64,000 bases of DNA from Burkholderiaceae bacterium (GTDB lineage: Bacteria > Pseudomonadota > Gammaproteobacteria > Burkholderiales > Burkholderiaceae_D): the NCBI GenBank assembly GCA_004298905.1, contig SCTK01000005.1:186001-250000 (forward strand), in the 5' to 3' direction. The notes below the pieces were generated by a model. That model saw only the letters and a list, made by a program, of their open reading frames with translations. It was not told the DNA's origin and made no database searches. The position numbers were made by a program, and so were the translations under genes. This document shows, one piece after another, positions 7,868-17,665 of the stretch (its first letter is position 1; the number at the start of each line of letters is the position of its first letter).

Positions 7868-10800
7868 TTATCCCACCCAAACCCGCGCATTCCTGAACAT
7901 TCGCAACCACGGCGAATCCTCGCCCCAGTTCTCCGGTGCCCACGACATTTGCACGCTGCGGAACACGCGCTCAGGGTGCGGCATCATCACGGTGAAACGG
8001 CCGTCGGCGGTGGTGACACCAGTCAGACCATTGGGCGAGCCGTTGGGGTTGAGCGGGTAGTTTTCTGTGGCTTGGCCGGTATGGTCGACAAAGCGCACGG
8101 CGGAAATCACTTGCGCTGCATCGCCCTGCTGGCTGAAGTTGGTGAAGCCTTCGCCGTGTGACACCACCACCGGAATGCGCGAACCGGCCATGTCCTTGAA
8201 GAACACGGAGGGTGAGGCCAGCACCTCGGCCATTACAAAGCGGGCTTCGAATTGTTCTGCCTTGTTGCGGGTGAATTTCGGCCAGTGCTGCGCGCCGGGG
8301 ATCAGGGTGCTAAGGTTGCTCATCATCTGGCAACCGTTGCAAACGCCCAGTGCAAAGCTGTCGCTGCGCTGGAAGAATTCGGCGAACTGCACGGACAGTT
8401 GCGCGTTATAGAGAATCGTTTTGGCCCAGCCTTCACCTGCGCCCAATACGTCCCCGTAGGAGAAGCCGCCGCAGGCCGCGAAGCCCTTGAAATCTTTCAG
8501 TTGCACGCGACCGGCGATGAGATCACTCATGTGCACATCGGTCGCCGCAAAACCGGCACGGTCGAACGCGGCCGCCATTTCAATCTGACCGTTGACGCCC
8601 TGCTCGCGCAGGATGGCGATGCGCGGTTTGGCGCCGGTGTTGATGAAGGGCGCGGCGATGTCTTGCGCCGGATCGAACGTCAGCACGGGTGAGAGGCCGT
8701 GATCGGCGGCGTCATCCAGCGCGGCGAATTCCTGATCGGCGCAGGCCGGGTTGTCGCGCAGACGGGCGATCTGCCAGCTGGTTTCGGACCACGCTTTTTG
8801 CAGCGCGCTGCGCGGTTGTGTGAACACGCATTTGGCATCACGATAGATTTCGATCACATCGCGGTCGTTCGGTTTGCCGATCACATGGCTGTGTGCGCTC
8901 AGGCCGTTGGCACGCAACAGGTCCATCACTTTGCCCTGGTCGCTGGCACGCACCTGAATCACTGCGCCGAGTTCTTCGTTGAACAATGCCTTGAGCGTGC
9001 GCTCGTCGCGCTGCACGCTGACCTGCTCGGCGCGGATTTTGAAATCGCCGGCATCGGCGGTGTGCGGATCGATAGTCAGCATATCGATGTTGAGACTCAA
9101 ACCCGTGTGTCCGGCAAACGCCATTTCGCACACGGTGGCGAACAGACCACCATCGGAACGGTCGTGATAGCTGAGGATGAGGTTGTGCTGATTGAGCGAT
9201 TGAATCGCGGCGAAGAAAGCCTTGAGTTGTTCCGGCTGATCGACATCCGGCGCGTCGTTGCCGATCTGCTGAAACACTTGCGCCAGGATCGAGGCGCCCA
9301 TGCGCTGCTGGCCTTGCGCGAGGTCGATCAGGATCAGTGCGCTGTCTTCGCGCCGCAGTTGCGGCGTCAGGCTGCGGCGCACATCGCTGACGGGAGCGAA
9401 GGCGGAGACGATCAGCGACAGCGGCGACACAACCTCTTTGTTCTGCTCCGCATCTTTCCAGGTCGTGCGCATCGACAATGAATCCTTGCCGACCGGGATG
9501 CTGATGCCCAAGGCCGGGCACAGTTCCATGCCGACCGCTTTCACGGTATCGAACAGGGCGGCGTCCTCACCAGCCTGGCCGCACGCCGCCATCCAGTTGG
9601 CCGACAGTTTGATTTGCGTGATGGAATCGACTGCGGCAGCGGCGAGGTTGGTGATGGTTTCACCCACCGCCATGCGGCCCGAGGCAGCGGCGTCGATCAC
9701 TGCCAGCGGCGTGCGTTCGCCCATGCTCATGGCTTCGCCGCGATAGCCGGTGAAATCCATCGCGGTGACGGCGCAATCGGCCACCGGCACTTGCCAGGGG
9801 CCGACCATTTGGTCGCGCACGCACAGGCCGCCGACGGAACGATCGCCAATCGAAATCAGGAAGGATTTACTGGCGACCGTCGGCTGACGCAACACGCGAT
9901 AGGCTGCGTCTTGCAATTCAATTCCCACCAGATCGACGGCGGGCAGGTTCGGTGTGACATGGCTGACATCGCGCAACATGCGCGGCGGTTTTCCGAGTAG
10001 GACATCCATCGCCATGTCGACGGGCGACGTGTCATTAAGTGGGTCGACCAATTGCAGTTGCCGATCTTCGGTGGCAACACCGACCACGGCAAACGGGCAA
10101 CGCTCGCGCTCGCACAGCGATTGAAACAGCGCCAACGATTCGGGCGCGATGCCGAGCACATAACGTTCCTGCGATTCATTGCTCCAGATTTCGCGCGGCG
10201 ACAGGCCGGTTTCTTCGAGCGGAATTTTGCGCAGATCAAAACGCGCGCCGCGTCCGGCATCGTTGACGATTTCCGGGAAGGCATTCGACAGACCACCGGC
10301 GCCGACATCGTGAATCGAGCGCACGGGATTGGCTTCGCCCAGCGCCCAGCAACGGTCGATCACTTCCTGCGCGCGCCGTTCGATTTCCGGGTTGCCGCGC
10401 TGCACCGAATCGAAATCCAGATCGGCGGTGTTGGTGCCGGTCGCCATCGACGATGCGGCGCTGCCGCCCATGCCGATGCGCATGCCGGGGCCGCCGAGTT
10501 GAATCAGCAGGCTGCCGGGCGGTAATGATTCTTTATGCGTGTGCTGTGCCGAGATATTGCCGATGCCGCCCGCGATCATGATGGGCTTGTGATAGCCGCG
10601 CACTTTGCCGCCGACATTCTGTTCATAGGCGCGGAAATAGCCGCCGATGTTCGGACGACCGAATTCGTTGTTGAATGCCGCGCCGCCGATGGGGCCTTCG
10701 ATCATGATCTGCAATGCCGAAGCGATGCGATCCGGTTTGCCGTAGGTCGTGGCAATGCTTGCGCGTTGTGCCGATTTTTCAGTCACGTCTTGGGCGTTTT

Positions 10801-11857
10801 CCCAATCGTGTTGTGGCAAATAAAGATTGGACACCGAGAAACCGGTCAAGCCCGCCTTGGGTTTGCCGCCGCGCCCAGTCGCGCCTTCATCGCGAATCTC
10901 ACCACCCGCGCCAGTGGATGCGCCGGGGAATGGCGCAATCGCGGTCGGGTGATTGTGCGTCTCGACTTTCATCAGCGTATGCGTCAACGCTTCATGCTTG
11001 CCGTAAGCGCCATCGACCGGATAGAAGCGCTGCGCGACAACGCCTTCCATGATCGCGGCATTGTCCGAGTACGCGACTACCGTTCCTTGCGGTGCGAGCT
11101 GGTGCGTGTTCTTGATCATCTGGAACAGCGACTTGTCCTGCTTCACGCCATCGATGACCCAGTCAGCATTGAAAATCTTGTGGCGGCAGTGTTCCGAGTT
11201 CGCTTGCGCAAACATCATCAACTCGACATCGGTGGGATTGCGTTTGGCCTGCTGGAACGCGTTGAGCAGATAATCGATTTCATCGTCGGATAAGGCCAGC
11301 CCCAACGCGTTGTTGGCCTGTTCCAGCGCGGTGCGGCCCTGCTGCTGCACATCGACATGTTCCAGTGGTTTGGCGGGTAATTCTGTGAACAGGCTGAGCG
11401 GATCGGTATCCGCAGACAACACGCTTTCCGTCATGCGGTCGTGCAGCGCGGCATACACGGCTTGCAGACTGTCGGTGGTCAATGTTTTCGCACCACCCAA
11501 TAATTTCTTTTTCAATTCGATCTGATACGCAACACCACGCTCGATGCGCTTGATTTTTTGCAAGCCGCAGTTGTGCGCAATGTCGGTGGCCTTGCTGGCC
11601 CAAGGGCTGATGGTACCCAGACGCGGCACGACCCAGAAATCCGCGACGACATCGGATGCCGGATCGCCGTAGTGCAGCAGGCTCTGCAAACGCTGTTGCT
11701 CGTCACCCGACAATGTCTCGGTCAGCCAGACAAAATGCAGGTAACGCGCGCGGATGCTATTGATATTGGCGTCTTGCGCCTGCAAGGTCTGCAATAAACG
11801 CTCGCGGCGAAAATCGGACAGTGCGTTGGAACCGGGGAGCACGAAGGCAAATGACAT
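7868..11857 (-). CDS. purL: Phosphoribosylformylglycinamidine synthase
   Basis: A large single-chain PurL of 1329 residues that converts FGAR, ATP and glutamine to FGAM in purine synthesis. The frame shows the N-terminal PurS-like part, the linker, two AIRS-like halves ([16 protein letters not shown] and [11 protein letters not shown]) and a C-terminal class I glutamine amidotransferase. In the latter [14 protein letters not shown] holds the nucleophilic Cys and PHPERVFR the catalytic His. I chose the ATG at 11857 ([17 protein letters not shown]), where family similarity begins. An in-frame GTG at 11899 would add 14 residues with no better ribosome site. nnr is transcribed divergently. Confidence 0.97.
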   Translation of the reverse strand: MSFAFVLPGSNALSDFRRERLLQTLQAQDANINSIRARYLHFVWLTETLSGDEQQRLQSLLHYGDPASDVVADFWVVPRLGTISPWASKATDIAHNCGLQKIKRIERGVAYQIELKKKLLGGAKTLTTDSLQAVYAALHDRMTESVLSADTDPLSLFTELPAKPLEHVDVQQQGRTALEQANNALGLALSDDEIDYLLNAFQQAKRNPTDVELMMFAQANSEHCRHKIFNADWVIDGVKQDKSLFQMIKNTHQLAPQGTVVAYSDNAAIMEGVVAQRFYPVDGAYGKHEALTHTLMKVETHNHPTAIAPFPGASTGAGGEIRDEGATGRGGKPKAGLTGFSVSNLYLPQHDWENAQDVTEKSAQRASIATTYGKPDRIASALQIMIEGPIGGAAFNNEFGRPNIGGYFRAYEQNVGGKVRGYHKPIMIAGGIGNISAQHTHKESLPPGSLLIQLGGPGMRIGMGGSAASSMATGTNTADLDFDSVQRGNPEIERRAQEVIDRCWALGEANPVRSIHDVGAGGLSNAFPEIVNDAGRGARFDLRKIPLEETGLSPREIWSNESQERYVLGIAPESLALFQSLCERERCPFAVVGVATEDRQLQLVDPLNDTSPVDMAMDVLLGKPPRMLRDVSHVTPNLPAVDLVGIELQDAAYRVLRQPTVASKSFLISIGDRSVGGLCVRDQMVGPWQVPVADCAVTAMDFTGYRGEAMSMGERTPLAVIDAAASGRMAVGETITNLAAAAVDSITQIKLSANWMAACGQAGEDAALFDTVKAVGMELCPALGISIPVGKDSLSMRTTWKDAEQNKEVVSPLSLIVSAFAPVSDVRRSLTPQLRREDSALILIDLAQGQQRMGASILAQVFQQIGNDAPDVDQPEQLKAFFAAIQSLNQHNLILSYHDRSDGGLFATVCEMAFAGHTGLSLNIDMLTIDPHTADAGDFKIRAEQVSVQRDERTLKALFNEELGAVIQVRASDQGKVMDLLRANGLSAHSHVIGKPNDRDVIEIYRDAKCVFTQPRSALQKAWSETSWQIARLRDNPACADQEFAALDDAADHGLSPVLTFDPAQDIAAPFINTGAKPRIAILREQGVNGQIEMAAAFDRAGFAATDVHMSDLIAGRVQLKDFKGFAACGGFSYGDVLGAGEGWAKTILYNAQLSVQFAEFFQRSDSFALGVCNGCQMMSNLSTLIPGAQHWPKFTRNKAEQFEARFVMAEVLASPSVFFKDMAGSRIPVVVSHGEGFTNFSQQGDAAQVISAVRFVDHTGQATENYPLNPNGSPNGLTGVTTADGRFTVMMPHPERVFRSVQMSWAPENWGEDSPWLRMFRNARVWVG

Positions 11858-11980
11858 GTTGATCTTTGGCGAAGAAGCCGCGCCCCCGTTTGCAGACACG
11901 GAATTTGCGCGTAGACTTTGAAAGCCGCTATTTTACATCGGCCGGGCCACTCGCCTGCATCTTCGCCATGTCTATCCGCC

Positions 11981-13480
11981 ATGTCTGAATCGATCCCCTT
12001 GCTCACGGCGCAAGCCTTACGTGCCGCCGAAGAACAGGCGCAAGCCCTGTTGCCGCCCGGCGGTCTGATGCAACGCGCCGGTCTGGCCGCCAGTCATGTG
12101 GTGCGGCAGATGCTGCCGTCGCGGGCATCGCGCGTGCATGTGCTGGCGGGGCCGGGCAATAACGGCGGCGATGGCTTTGAAACGGCCACGGTGCTGTTGC
12201 AGGCGGGCTATCACGTCAATGTGAGTTTTTTCGGTACGACAGAAACACTGCCCGACGATGCGAAAGTTGCGCAGCAACGCTGGCAAGCGGCAGGCGGGCA
12301 GACACTGGGTACCTTCGATTTCGATCCGGCACGCGCGCCCGACTTGATTGTCGATGCCCTGTTCGGCATCGGCCTGTCGCGCGCCATCAGCGGCCAGGCG
12401 GCGGAATGGCTACGGCAAGCCAATGCACTGGACTGCAAAAAACTGGCGCTGGATATTCCCAGCGGCCTGTCTGCCGATACCGGACAGATCATCGGCGGTG
12501 CCGATGCACCTGTCTTTCGCGCCCGGCGCACGGCAACTTTCATTGCGGGCAAGCCGGGACTGTATACCGCCGATGGCGTGGACTGCGCGGGACAGGTTTC
12601 GATACACGACCTCGGCGTTTTGCTGCATGACACCCTCGGCCAACTGAACCACCCTGCTCTATTTGCTGCGCACTTGCCGCAGCGTCAACGCAATACCCAC
12701 AAAGGCTTGTTCGGCAATCTTGCGATCGTCGGCGGACAAACCGGCATGACCGGCGCCATCACGCTCGCCGCGCAGGCGGGCCTGCTGGCGGGCGCGGGAC
12801 GAGTGTTTGTACTGCCGCTCGATCACCTCTACACACGCAATACAGCGCTGCCGGAGCTGATGTTTCGCGCACCAGAAGCCCTGCAGGAAACTCACCCCGA
12901 CGCTGTCATCAGTGGTCCCGGCATGGGTAACGGGCAGATGGCACTGAATACTCTGTTGCACCACTTGAGCATTGCGGCACCGCTACTGCTCGATGCCGAT
13001 GCGCTCAATCTGCTGGCCAGCGAGTCGGCGTGCCAGGGCCGTGTGCTCAGGCGCAGCGCAACGACGCTGCTGACGCCGCATCCGCTCGAAGCAGCCCGTT
13101 TGCTGCACACCGACGTGGCGCAGGTACAGGCGGATCGCATCAGCGCCGCACTGGCGCTGGCGCGGGATTACCGTGCGCTGGTCGTGCTCAAAGGCGCGGG
13201 CAGTGTGCTCGCCGATCCGCAAGGCCACTGGTGCATCAACCCCACCGGCAATGCCCTGCTCTCGATTCCCGGTGCGGGCGATGTGTTGAGTGGTGTGATT
13301 GGTAGCCTGATCGCGCAAGGCATGCCGCCCTGGAACGCCTTGCTGGCCGCTGTCTGGCTGCATGGCGCAGCAGCAGAACAAATGAGTGTTGATCTGCCGA
13401 GGCACACCGGTGCGACTGCCAGTACGCTGGCCAGCGCCATTCGCGATCAATTGAATTGCTTGCAGCGGCCTGCGCTATAA
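11981..13480 (+). CDS. nnr: Bifunctional NAD(P)HX epimerase / ADP-dependent dehydratase
   Basis: This 499-residue YjeF-type protein repairs hydrated NAD(P)H. The N-terminal epimerase domain contains AGPGNNGGDGFE at about residues 56-67. The C-terminal ribokinase-like dehydratase domain starts near residue 240 (GNLAIVGGQTGMTGA) and has TPHPLEAARLL and the anionic-hole motif GAGDVLSG. The start is the ATG at 11981 (MSESIPLLTA); the longer frame from a TTG at 11918 is unlikely. The 3' end overlaps the convergent ABC ATPase gene by 6 bp. Confidence 0.94.
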   Translation: MSESIPLLTAQALRAAEEQAQALLPPGGLMQRAGLAASHVVRQMLPSRASRVHVLAGPGNNGGDGFETATVLLQAGYHVNVSFFGTTETLPDDAKVAQQRWQAAGGQTLGTFDFDPARAPDLIVDALFGIGLSRAISGQAAEWLRQANALDCKKLALDIPSGLSADTGQIIGGADAPVFRARRTATFIAGKPGLYTADGVDCAGQVSIHDLGVLLHDTLGQLNHPALFAAHLPQRQRNTHKGLFGNLAIVGGQTGMTGAITLAAQAGLLAGAGRVFVLPLDHLYTRNTALPELMFRAPEALQETHPDAVISGPGMGNGQMALNTLLHHLSIAAPLLLDADALNLLASESACQGRVLRRSATTLLTPHPLEAARLLHTDVAQVQADRISAALALARDYRALVVLKGAGSVLADPQGHWCINPTGNALLSIPGAGDVLSGVIGSLIAQGMPPWNALLAAVWLHGAAAEQMSVDLPRHTGATASTLASAIRDQLNCLQRPAL

Positions 13481-14152
13481 CAATTGAGCCGCCTGCAAAT
13501 GCAGACGCCGCCCGCAGCGGCGGGCGATGGATTCATCGTGTGTCACCAACAGCAGCGTCGCACCCGCTTCCCGATGCAATTCAAACATCAAATCGATCAC
13601 GCGCTCTCCTGTGATCGCATCCAGACTGCCCGTGGGTTCGTCGGCGAACAAGAGTTTGGGCTGCGTCACGAAAGCACGCGCCAGGGCAACGCGCTGTTGC
13701 TCGCCCCCGGAAAGTGTTTTGGGGTAATGGCGCAAACGTTCCGCCAAGCCGACGCGCGTCAACAACGTCGTGGCGCGCGCATGCGCGTCCGCCGCGCCGG
13801 TCAACTCCAGCGGCAGCAGCACATTTTCCAGCGCGGTCAGATGCGGCAACAACTGAAACGATTGAAAGACAAAACCAAGCGATTGTGCGCGCCAGACGGC
13901 ACGCGCATCTTCATCGCGTGCAAACAAATCGACACCAGCATGCTTGACCTGTCCTGTCGAAGGCACATCCAACCCCGCCAGCAAGCCCAGCAGCGTGGAT
14001 TTGCCCGAGCCGGATGCGCCGGTGATGGCGACGCATTCGCCGCTCTGAATGGTGAAACTGATGTCGCGTAAAATCTCCAGCGCACCGGTGACATCGATCA
14101 CCGATTTGCCAAGCTGGATGACTTCAATCGCAGGAAGACTGGAGCTGGACAT
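13475..14152 (-). CDS. ABC transporter ATP-binding protein, YbbA/LolD type
   Basis: A 225-residue ATPase with Walker A GASGSGKST at 45-53, Q-loop region FVFQSFQLLPHLTALENV, signature LSGGEQQRVALARA, Walker B LLFADEPTGSLD and H-loop LLLVTHDES. This set is typical of the MacB/LolD/YbbA group that drives lipoprotein or envelope-related export. In Escherichia coli ybbA is likewise divergent from tesA, so a YbbA orthologue is the best reading. The permease partner (YbbP-like) is not in the window. The start (ATG at 14152) overlaps the tesA start codon on the other strand; the longer frame runs into tesA. Confidence 0.88.
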   Translation of the reverse strand: MSSSSLPAIEVIQLGKSVIDVTGALEILRDISFTIQSGECVAITGASGSGKSTLLGLLAGLDVPSTGQVKHAGVDLFARDEDARAVWRAQSLGFVFQSFQLLPHLTALENVLLPLELTGAADAHARATTLLTRVGLAERLRHYPKTLSGGEQQRVALARAFVTQPKLLFADEPTGSLDAITGERVIDLMFELHREAGATLLLVTHDESIARRCGRRLHLQAAQLL

Positions 14153-14810
14153 GCACGTTGACCGTTTCTTCAGGAAGTGGCTGTTCTTGCTTTGCAGCGT
14201 GCTGCTTTTGACGCTTGCTTCGGGCACGAGCTGTGCCACGGAAACCCGGCTATTGCTGGTGGTCGGCGACAGCCTGTCGGCCGGTTATGGTTTGCCCAAC
14301 GGCAAAGGCTGGGTGGATCTGCTGCGCATGCGTCTGGAACAATTGCGCGCGCAGCAAACCTTGCGTGTCGATTATACCGTCGTCAATGCCAGCATCAGCG
14401 GCGAAACCACCAGTGGCGGTTTGAGCCGCTTGCCACAGCTGTTGCGTCTGCATCAGCCCGCCATTGTGCTGATCGAACTGGGCGCGAATGATGGCTTGCG
14501 CGGTTTGTCACTGGATATGGCGCAGGCCAATCTGGCACACATGATCGAGACAAGCCAGCAAGCCCATGCACGCGTCGTGTTGATCGGCACACCGCTGCCG
14601 GAAAATTATGGCAAGCCGTATATCGAATCCTTCAGCGCCATATTTACGCGCCTGTCGCACACCTATCACATCAACCTCGCGCCTTCGCTCTTTTCCAGAC
14701 TCAGTGTCGATGCTGATAATTTCCAGGCCGACCGGCTGCATCCCAATGTGCAAGCACAGCCCATGTTGCTGGAAGCTGTCTGGCCGGCATTGCAACCGCT
14801 GCTGCAATAA
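14151..14810 (+). CDS. tesA: Multifunctional acyl-CoA thioesterase / protease I / lysophospholipase L1 (GDSL hydrolase)
   Basis: This 219-residue SGNH hydrolase acts in the periplasm on acyl thioesters and esters. An N-terminal signal sequence (basic RFFRKW, then a hydrophobic run to about residue 28) precedes block I, VVGDSLSAGYG, with nucleophile Ser41. ELGANDGLRG gives the block III Asn, and DRLHPN near the C-terminus supplies the catalytic Asp and His. I use the ATG at 14151 (MHVDRFFRKW); upstream codons lie in the divergent ATPase gene. A strong terminator follows directly. Confidence 0.93.
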   Translation: MHVDRFFRKWLFLLCSVLLLTLASGTSCATETRLLLVVGDSLSAGYGLPNGKGWVDLLRMRLEQLRAQQTLRVDYTVVNASISGETTSGGLSRLPQLLRLHQPAIVLIELGANDGLRGLSLDMAQANLAHMIETSQQAHARVVLIGTPLPENYGKPYIESFSAIFTRLSHTYHINLAPSLFSRLSVDADNFQADRLHPNVQAQPMLLEAVWPALQPLLQ

Positions 14811-14838
14811 AAAACGGCAGCCACAGCTGCCGTTTTTT
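14809..14838. terminator. Bidirectional intrinsic terminator between tesA and ppiD
   Basis: A 12-bp stem (AAAAACGGCAGC and its complement) with a 4-nt CACA loop has a T-run on its plus-strand 3' side and an A-run on the 5' side. It can therefore stop transcripts from tesA (plus) and ppiD (minus). Confidence 0.9.
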
Positions 14839-14861
14839 TGTCAGCACAAGGCTGTCTGTGA

Positions 14862-16769
14862 TTATTCAGTTGCTACGGCAGCCGGATGCAGCAGCTGCAC
14901 ATTCGAACGCGCCTTCAGCACCTCGTAAGCCGCTGTTTGCTGGGCGCCGCCCAGTGCCATGCCCACACCTTGAATGCTTTCTTCCAGGATCGCTTTCTTG
15001 TCTTCCGGCAACTGTGTCGTACCTACCGCCCCGATACGGTAAATGGCATAACCGCGACTGCCCAGATCGACGCCAACGAAGGCGGGGAGCTGACGCGTAT
15101 CCGCTTTGAAAATTTCGCGCATCGCGCGCTCATCGACATCCTTGGGTTGCGGACGCGATACCCAGACCTTGTCGCCAAAGCCGGTGGCGCTGGTTTGCTC
15201 TTTCGCATCGCCCTTGCGCAGGGCTGCCAGTTTTTCTTCACCGGCCTTGACCGCCAGTTTTTGCGCTTCGATCAGCGTCAACGTCGCCCGGATTTCATTC
15301 TGCGCATTTTCCAGACTGCGTTTGCTGCTCGGCGTGTAATTCACCACACGCGCGGCAATCAAGGCGCTGTTGCCCAGTTCGATGGCTTCGGTGTTGTGAT
15401 GCTGCTTGAGCACATCTTCCGTGAACAACGCCTTCAGCAATTTCTCGTTCAAATGCTCCGACACGGACTCCGGGCCGACACCGCTTTGCGACTGGATTTT
15501 CAAGCCAAAGCGCGTGGCCACCGGTTGCAGACTGTCGGCCTGTTCATACACCATGTTCTTGAACGTTTCGGCCGCTTCCAGATAACGGCGCGTCACCTCG
15601 CCCTTGCGCAATTCGGTTTCGATCTGCGCGCGCACTTCTGACAAGGGTTTGATCTGCGGTGCCTTGATGGCCGTCAGCTTGATGATGTGAAAACCAAACT
15701 GGGACTCGACCAGTCCTTTGATCTCGCCTTCCTTCATCGAAAACGCCGCGTCCTCGAAAGGCTTGGCCATCATGTCACGCGAGAAAAAACCGACATCGCC
15801 ACCTGCGGCACCCGAACCAATATCTTCCGAATACTGCTTCGCCAGATTGGCAAAATCCTTAGGCGCTGCCTTGACCTTGGCAAGAACTGATTCAGCCTTC
15901 GCACGTGCCTTGGCCTTGTCCTCCGGCGTGGCCGCAGCAGGAATGGTAATCAGGATGTGGCTGGCGCGGCGCTCTTCCGGCGGGCCGAATTTACTTTGAT
16001 TCTGATTGTAGAAAGCCGCAATCTCTTCTTCCTTGAGCGGAATCTGTGCGGCGACCGCGGCCTGATCCAGCACCACGTATTCAATATCCGCGCGCGCCGG
16101 GGTTGTGAATTTCTGTGGATTGTCGTCGTAGTATTTCTGAACCGCGGCATCCTCCAGCTTCACCTGGTCGGTGAAGGCTGACGGCGACAGCCACAGCGCT
16201 TCCACCTGACGTTCCTGCAATTTGAGCATGGCCAGACGCTGTGCCACCGTCGTCGGCAAGGAACCGGTTTTCAGGATCAGGTTGGTGTAACTCGTCAGCG
16301 TCTGACGGTAACGCAAATCTGCCTCATAGGCGGCACTACTCATTCCCTGCGAGGCAAGAAAGAATTTATATTTCTCGGCATCGAAATGCCCATCCGTCTG
16401 AAAATCTGGCTTGCTGGCAATCTGATTCTGCAACCAGGCGTCGCTGGCCATCAGATAACTTTTACTCAAGTGTCTGTCCATCAAGGCACGATAGATCAGG
16501 CTGTCCAAAAATTGCTGACGCGCAGCCGGCGTGGTGTAACGTGACACATCAAAGTCCGCCCGCCCCTGGCGCAATCCTTCCAGCCGCGCATGGAATTGCT
16601 GATCGAACAGTTGCTGCGTAATTTTTTGTCCTTCGACCTTGGCCAGGACATCTGCCGATGAACCGAAGTGGGAATAACCCTGGATCCCGAACAACGCGAA
16701 CGGCGGGACAATCAACACCAGCAGCAGAACCATCATCAGTTTCTGGTGGGTGCGAATATATTCAAACAT
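14862..16769 (-). CDS. ppiD: Periplasmic peptidyl-prolyl isomerase / chaperone PpiD
   Basis: A 635-residue membrane-anchored chaperone. The ATG at 16769 gives MFEYIRTHQK followed by one transmembrane helix (MMVLLLVLIVPPFALFGI, about residues 12-29), then a SurA-N-like domain. A single parvulin domain lies at about residues 265-360 (RRASHILITI ... FGFHIIKLTAI). By family knowledge PpiD sits at the SecYEG exit and helps newly translocated envelope proteins fold. An upstream in-frame start at 16859 would put about 30 unconserved residues before the anchor and is rejected. The gene lies downstream of the tRNA terminator, so it needs its own promoter. Confidence 0.93.
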   Translation of the reverse strand: MFEYIRTHQKLMMVLLLVLIVPPFALFGIQGYSHFGSSADVLAKVEGQKITQQLFDQQFHARLEGLRQGRADFDVSRYTTPAARQQFLDSLIYRALMDRHLSKSYLMASDAWLQNQIASKPDFQTDGHFDAEKYKFFLASQGMSSAAYEADLRYRQTLTSYTNLILKTGSLPTTVAQRLAMLKLQERQVEALWLSPSAFTDQVKLEDAAVQKYYDDNPQKFTTPARADIEYVVLDQAAVAAQIPLKEEEIAAFYNQNQSKFGPPEERRASHILITIPAAATPEDKAKARAKAESVLAKVKAAPKDFANLAKQYSEDIGSGAAGGDVGFFSRDMMAKPFEDAAFSMKEGEIKGLVESQFGFHIIKLTAIKAPQIKPLSEVRAQIETELRKGEVTRRYLEAAETFKNMVYEQADSLQPVATRFGLKIQSQSGVGPESVSEHLNEKLLKALFTEDVLKQHHNTEAIELGNSALIAARVVNYTPSSKRSLENAQNEIRATLTLIEAQKLAVKAGEEKLAALRKGDAKEQTSATGFGDKVWVSRPQPKDVDERAMREIFKADTRQLPAFVGVDLGSRGYAIYRIGAVGTTQLPEDKKAILEESIQGVGMALGGAQQTAAYEVLKARSNVQLLHPAAVATE

Positions 16770-16862
16770 GTTGGCCAACCTGAAAAGTGTAAAGCGCGTA
16801 ACGGAAACAGAAGCCGCAGACGCAAAAAATACGCAAAAAAAATCAAACGCAAAAAACAAGCA

Positions 16863-16893
16863 AGAAAAAAGGCGAACCAGGTTCGCCTTTTAT
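16863..16893 (-). terminator. Intrinsic terminator of the tRNA-Val/tRNA-Asp unit
   Basis: On the minus strand AAAAGGCGAACC pairs with GGTTCGCCTTTT across a very short loop, ending in a T-run. It lies just after the tRNA-Asp 3' CCA and separates the tRNAs from ppiD. Confidence 0.85.
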
Positions 16894-16897
16894 TGTT

Positions 16898-16974
16898 TGG
16901 CGGAGTGGACGGGACTCGAACCCGCGACCCCCGGCGTGACAGGCCGGTATTCTAACCGACTGAACTACCACTCC
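16898..16974 (-). tRNA. tRNA-Asp (anticodon GTC)
   Basis: A 77-nt cloverleaf read on the minus strand. The acceptor arm is GGAGTGG / CCACTCC with discriminator G and an encoded CCA. The anticodon loop CTGTCAC carries GTC, and the T-arm contains GGGTTCGAGTCCC. It closely follows the Escherichia coli tRNA-Asp layout and forms a unit with tRNA-Val upstream. Confidence 0.97.
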
Positions 16975-17016
16975 CGCGACTGTCCACCATGCCCTGACCG
17001 GGTGTTCTTCGAATTC

Positions 17017-17092
17017 TGGTGGGTGCTGAGAGGCTCGAACTCCCGACCTACGCCTTGTAAGGGCGCCGCTCTACCAACTGAGCTAAGCACCC
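17017..17092 (-). tRNA. tRNA-Val (anticodon TAC)
   Basis: A 76-nt cloverleaf on the minus strand. It starts GGGTGCT, has the D-arm TAGCTCAGTTGGTAGAGC, the anticodon loop CTTACAA with TAC, and ends AGCACCC-A-CCA with an encoded CCA. It lies 42 bp upstream of tRNA-Asp and 61 bp downstream of hupB. Confidence 0.97.
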
Positions 17093-17153
17093 GGAATTTC
17101 CAAACAACCGGCCAGCCTTGAAACATCCAAGGCATCCAAGGCCAGAGCGCCGA

Positions 17154-17426
17154 TCAGTTTAACGCATCTTTCAATGCTTTACCCGGACGGAACTTCGGCA
17201 GCTTGGCTGCCTTGATCTTGATGGCTGCGCCGGTGCGGGGATTGCGGCCAGTGCGTGCAGCGCGTTTGCCCACAGCAAACGTACCAAAGCCCACCAGAGT
17301 CACAGTGCCGCCTTTTTTCAGGGTCATTTTCACAGCAGAAATCACGGAATCCAGAGCGCGTCCGGCAGCGGCTTTGGAGATGTCCGCGGATTTGGCGATG
17401 TGGTCAATCAGTTCGGTTTTATTCAC
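17154..17426 (-). CDS. hupB: DNA-binding protein HU-beta
   Basis: A 90-residue histone-like protein of exact family length. It binds and bends DNA as a nucleoid component. The family signature [18 protein letters not shown] spans about residues 46-63, followed by [21 protein letters not shown]. The gene lies between lon and the two tRNAs, the usual betaproteobacterial position, and has its own strong promoter (separate entry). The leader is about 98 nt. Confidence 0.98.
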   Translation of the reverse strand: MNKTELIDHIAKSADISKAAAGRALDSVISAVKMTLKKGGTVTLVGFGTFAVGKRAARTGRNPRTGAAIKIKAAKLPKFRPGKALKDALN

Positions 17427-17507
17427 AAAAGTCCCCTCTTAGTGGTTACAAATTTGCCTGTAGTTTGCCTGATGATGCAGCTGTCTTCGCTCACTACTTT
17501 TACAGTG

Positions 17508-17524
17508 ATGCAGAAAATCTGCAT
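17508..17524. promoter_or_regulatory. Hairpin at the 5' end of the hupB leader
   Basis: ATGCAG and CTGCAT are separated by AAAAT, a perfect 6-bp stem. The predicted start from the hupB promoter falls at about 17524, so the hairpin would be at the extreme 5' end of the mRNA and might protect it. The function is inference. Confidence 0.5.
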
Positions 17525-17530
17525 GGCCGT

Positions 17531-17559
17531 ATTAAATAGTTCTGAAAACCTTGTGTCAA
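17531..17559 (-). promoter_or_regulatory. Sigma-70 promoter of hupB
   Basis: On the minus strand a consensus -35 TTGACA (17554-17559) and a -10 TTTAAT (17531-17536) are separated by exactly 17 bp. The -35 overlaps an AAGCCG / CGGCTT inverted repeat (17558-17574) that could belong to lon 3'-end processing or to an operator. Confidence 0.8.
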
Positions 17560-17665
17560 GCCGTTTTCCGGCTTTATTGCATTTTTTCTGCATTATTTCC
17601 AAAAAAGATTGCAATCAAAAATGTGTATGCAATCAAAACGTCGTGAAAGTGCAGTACTTTACATT

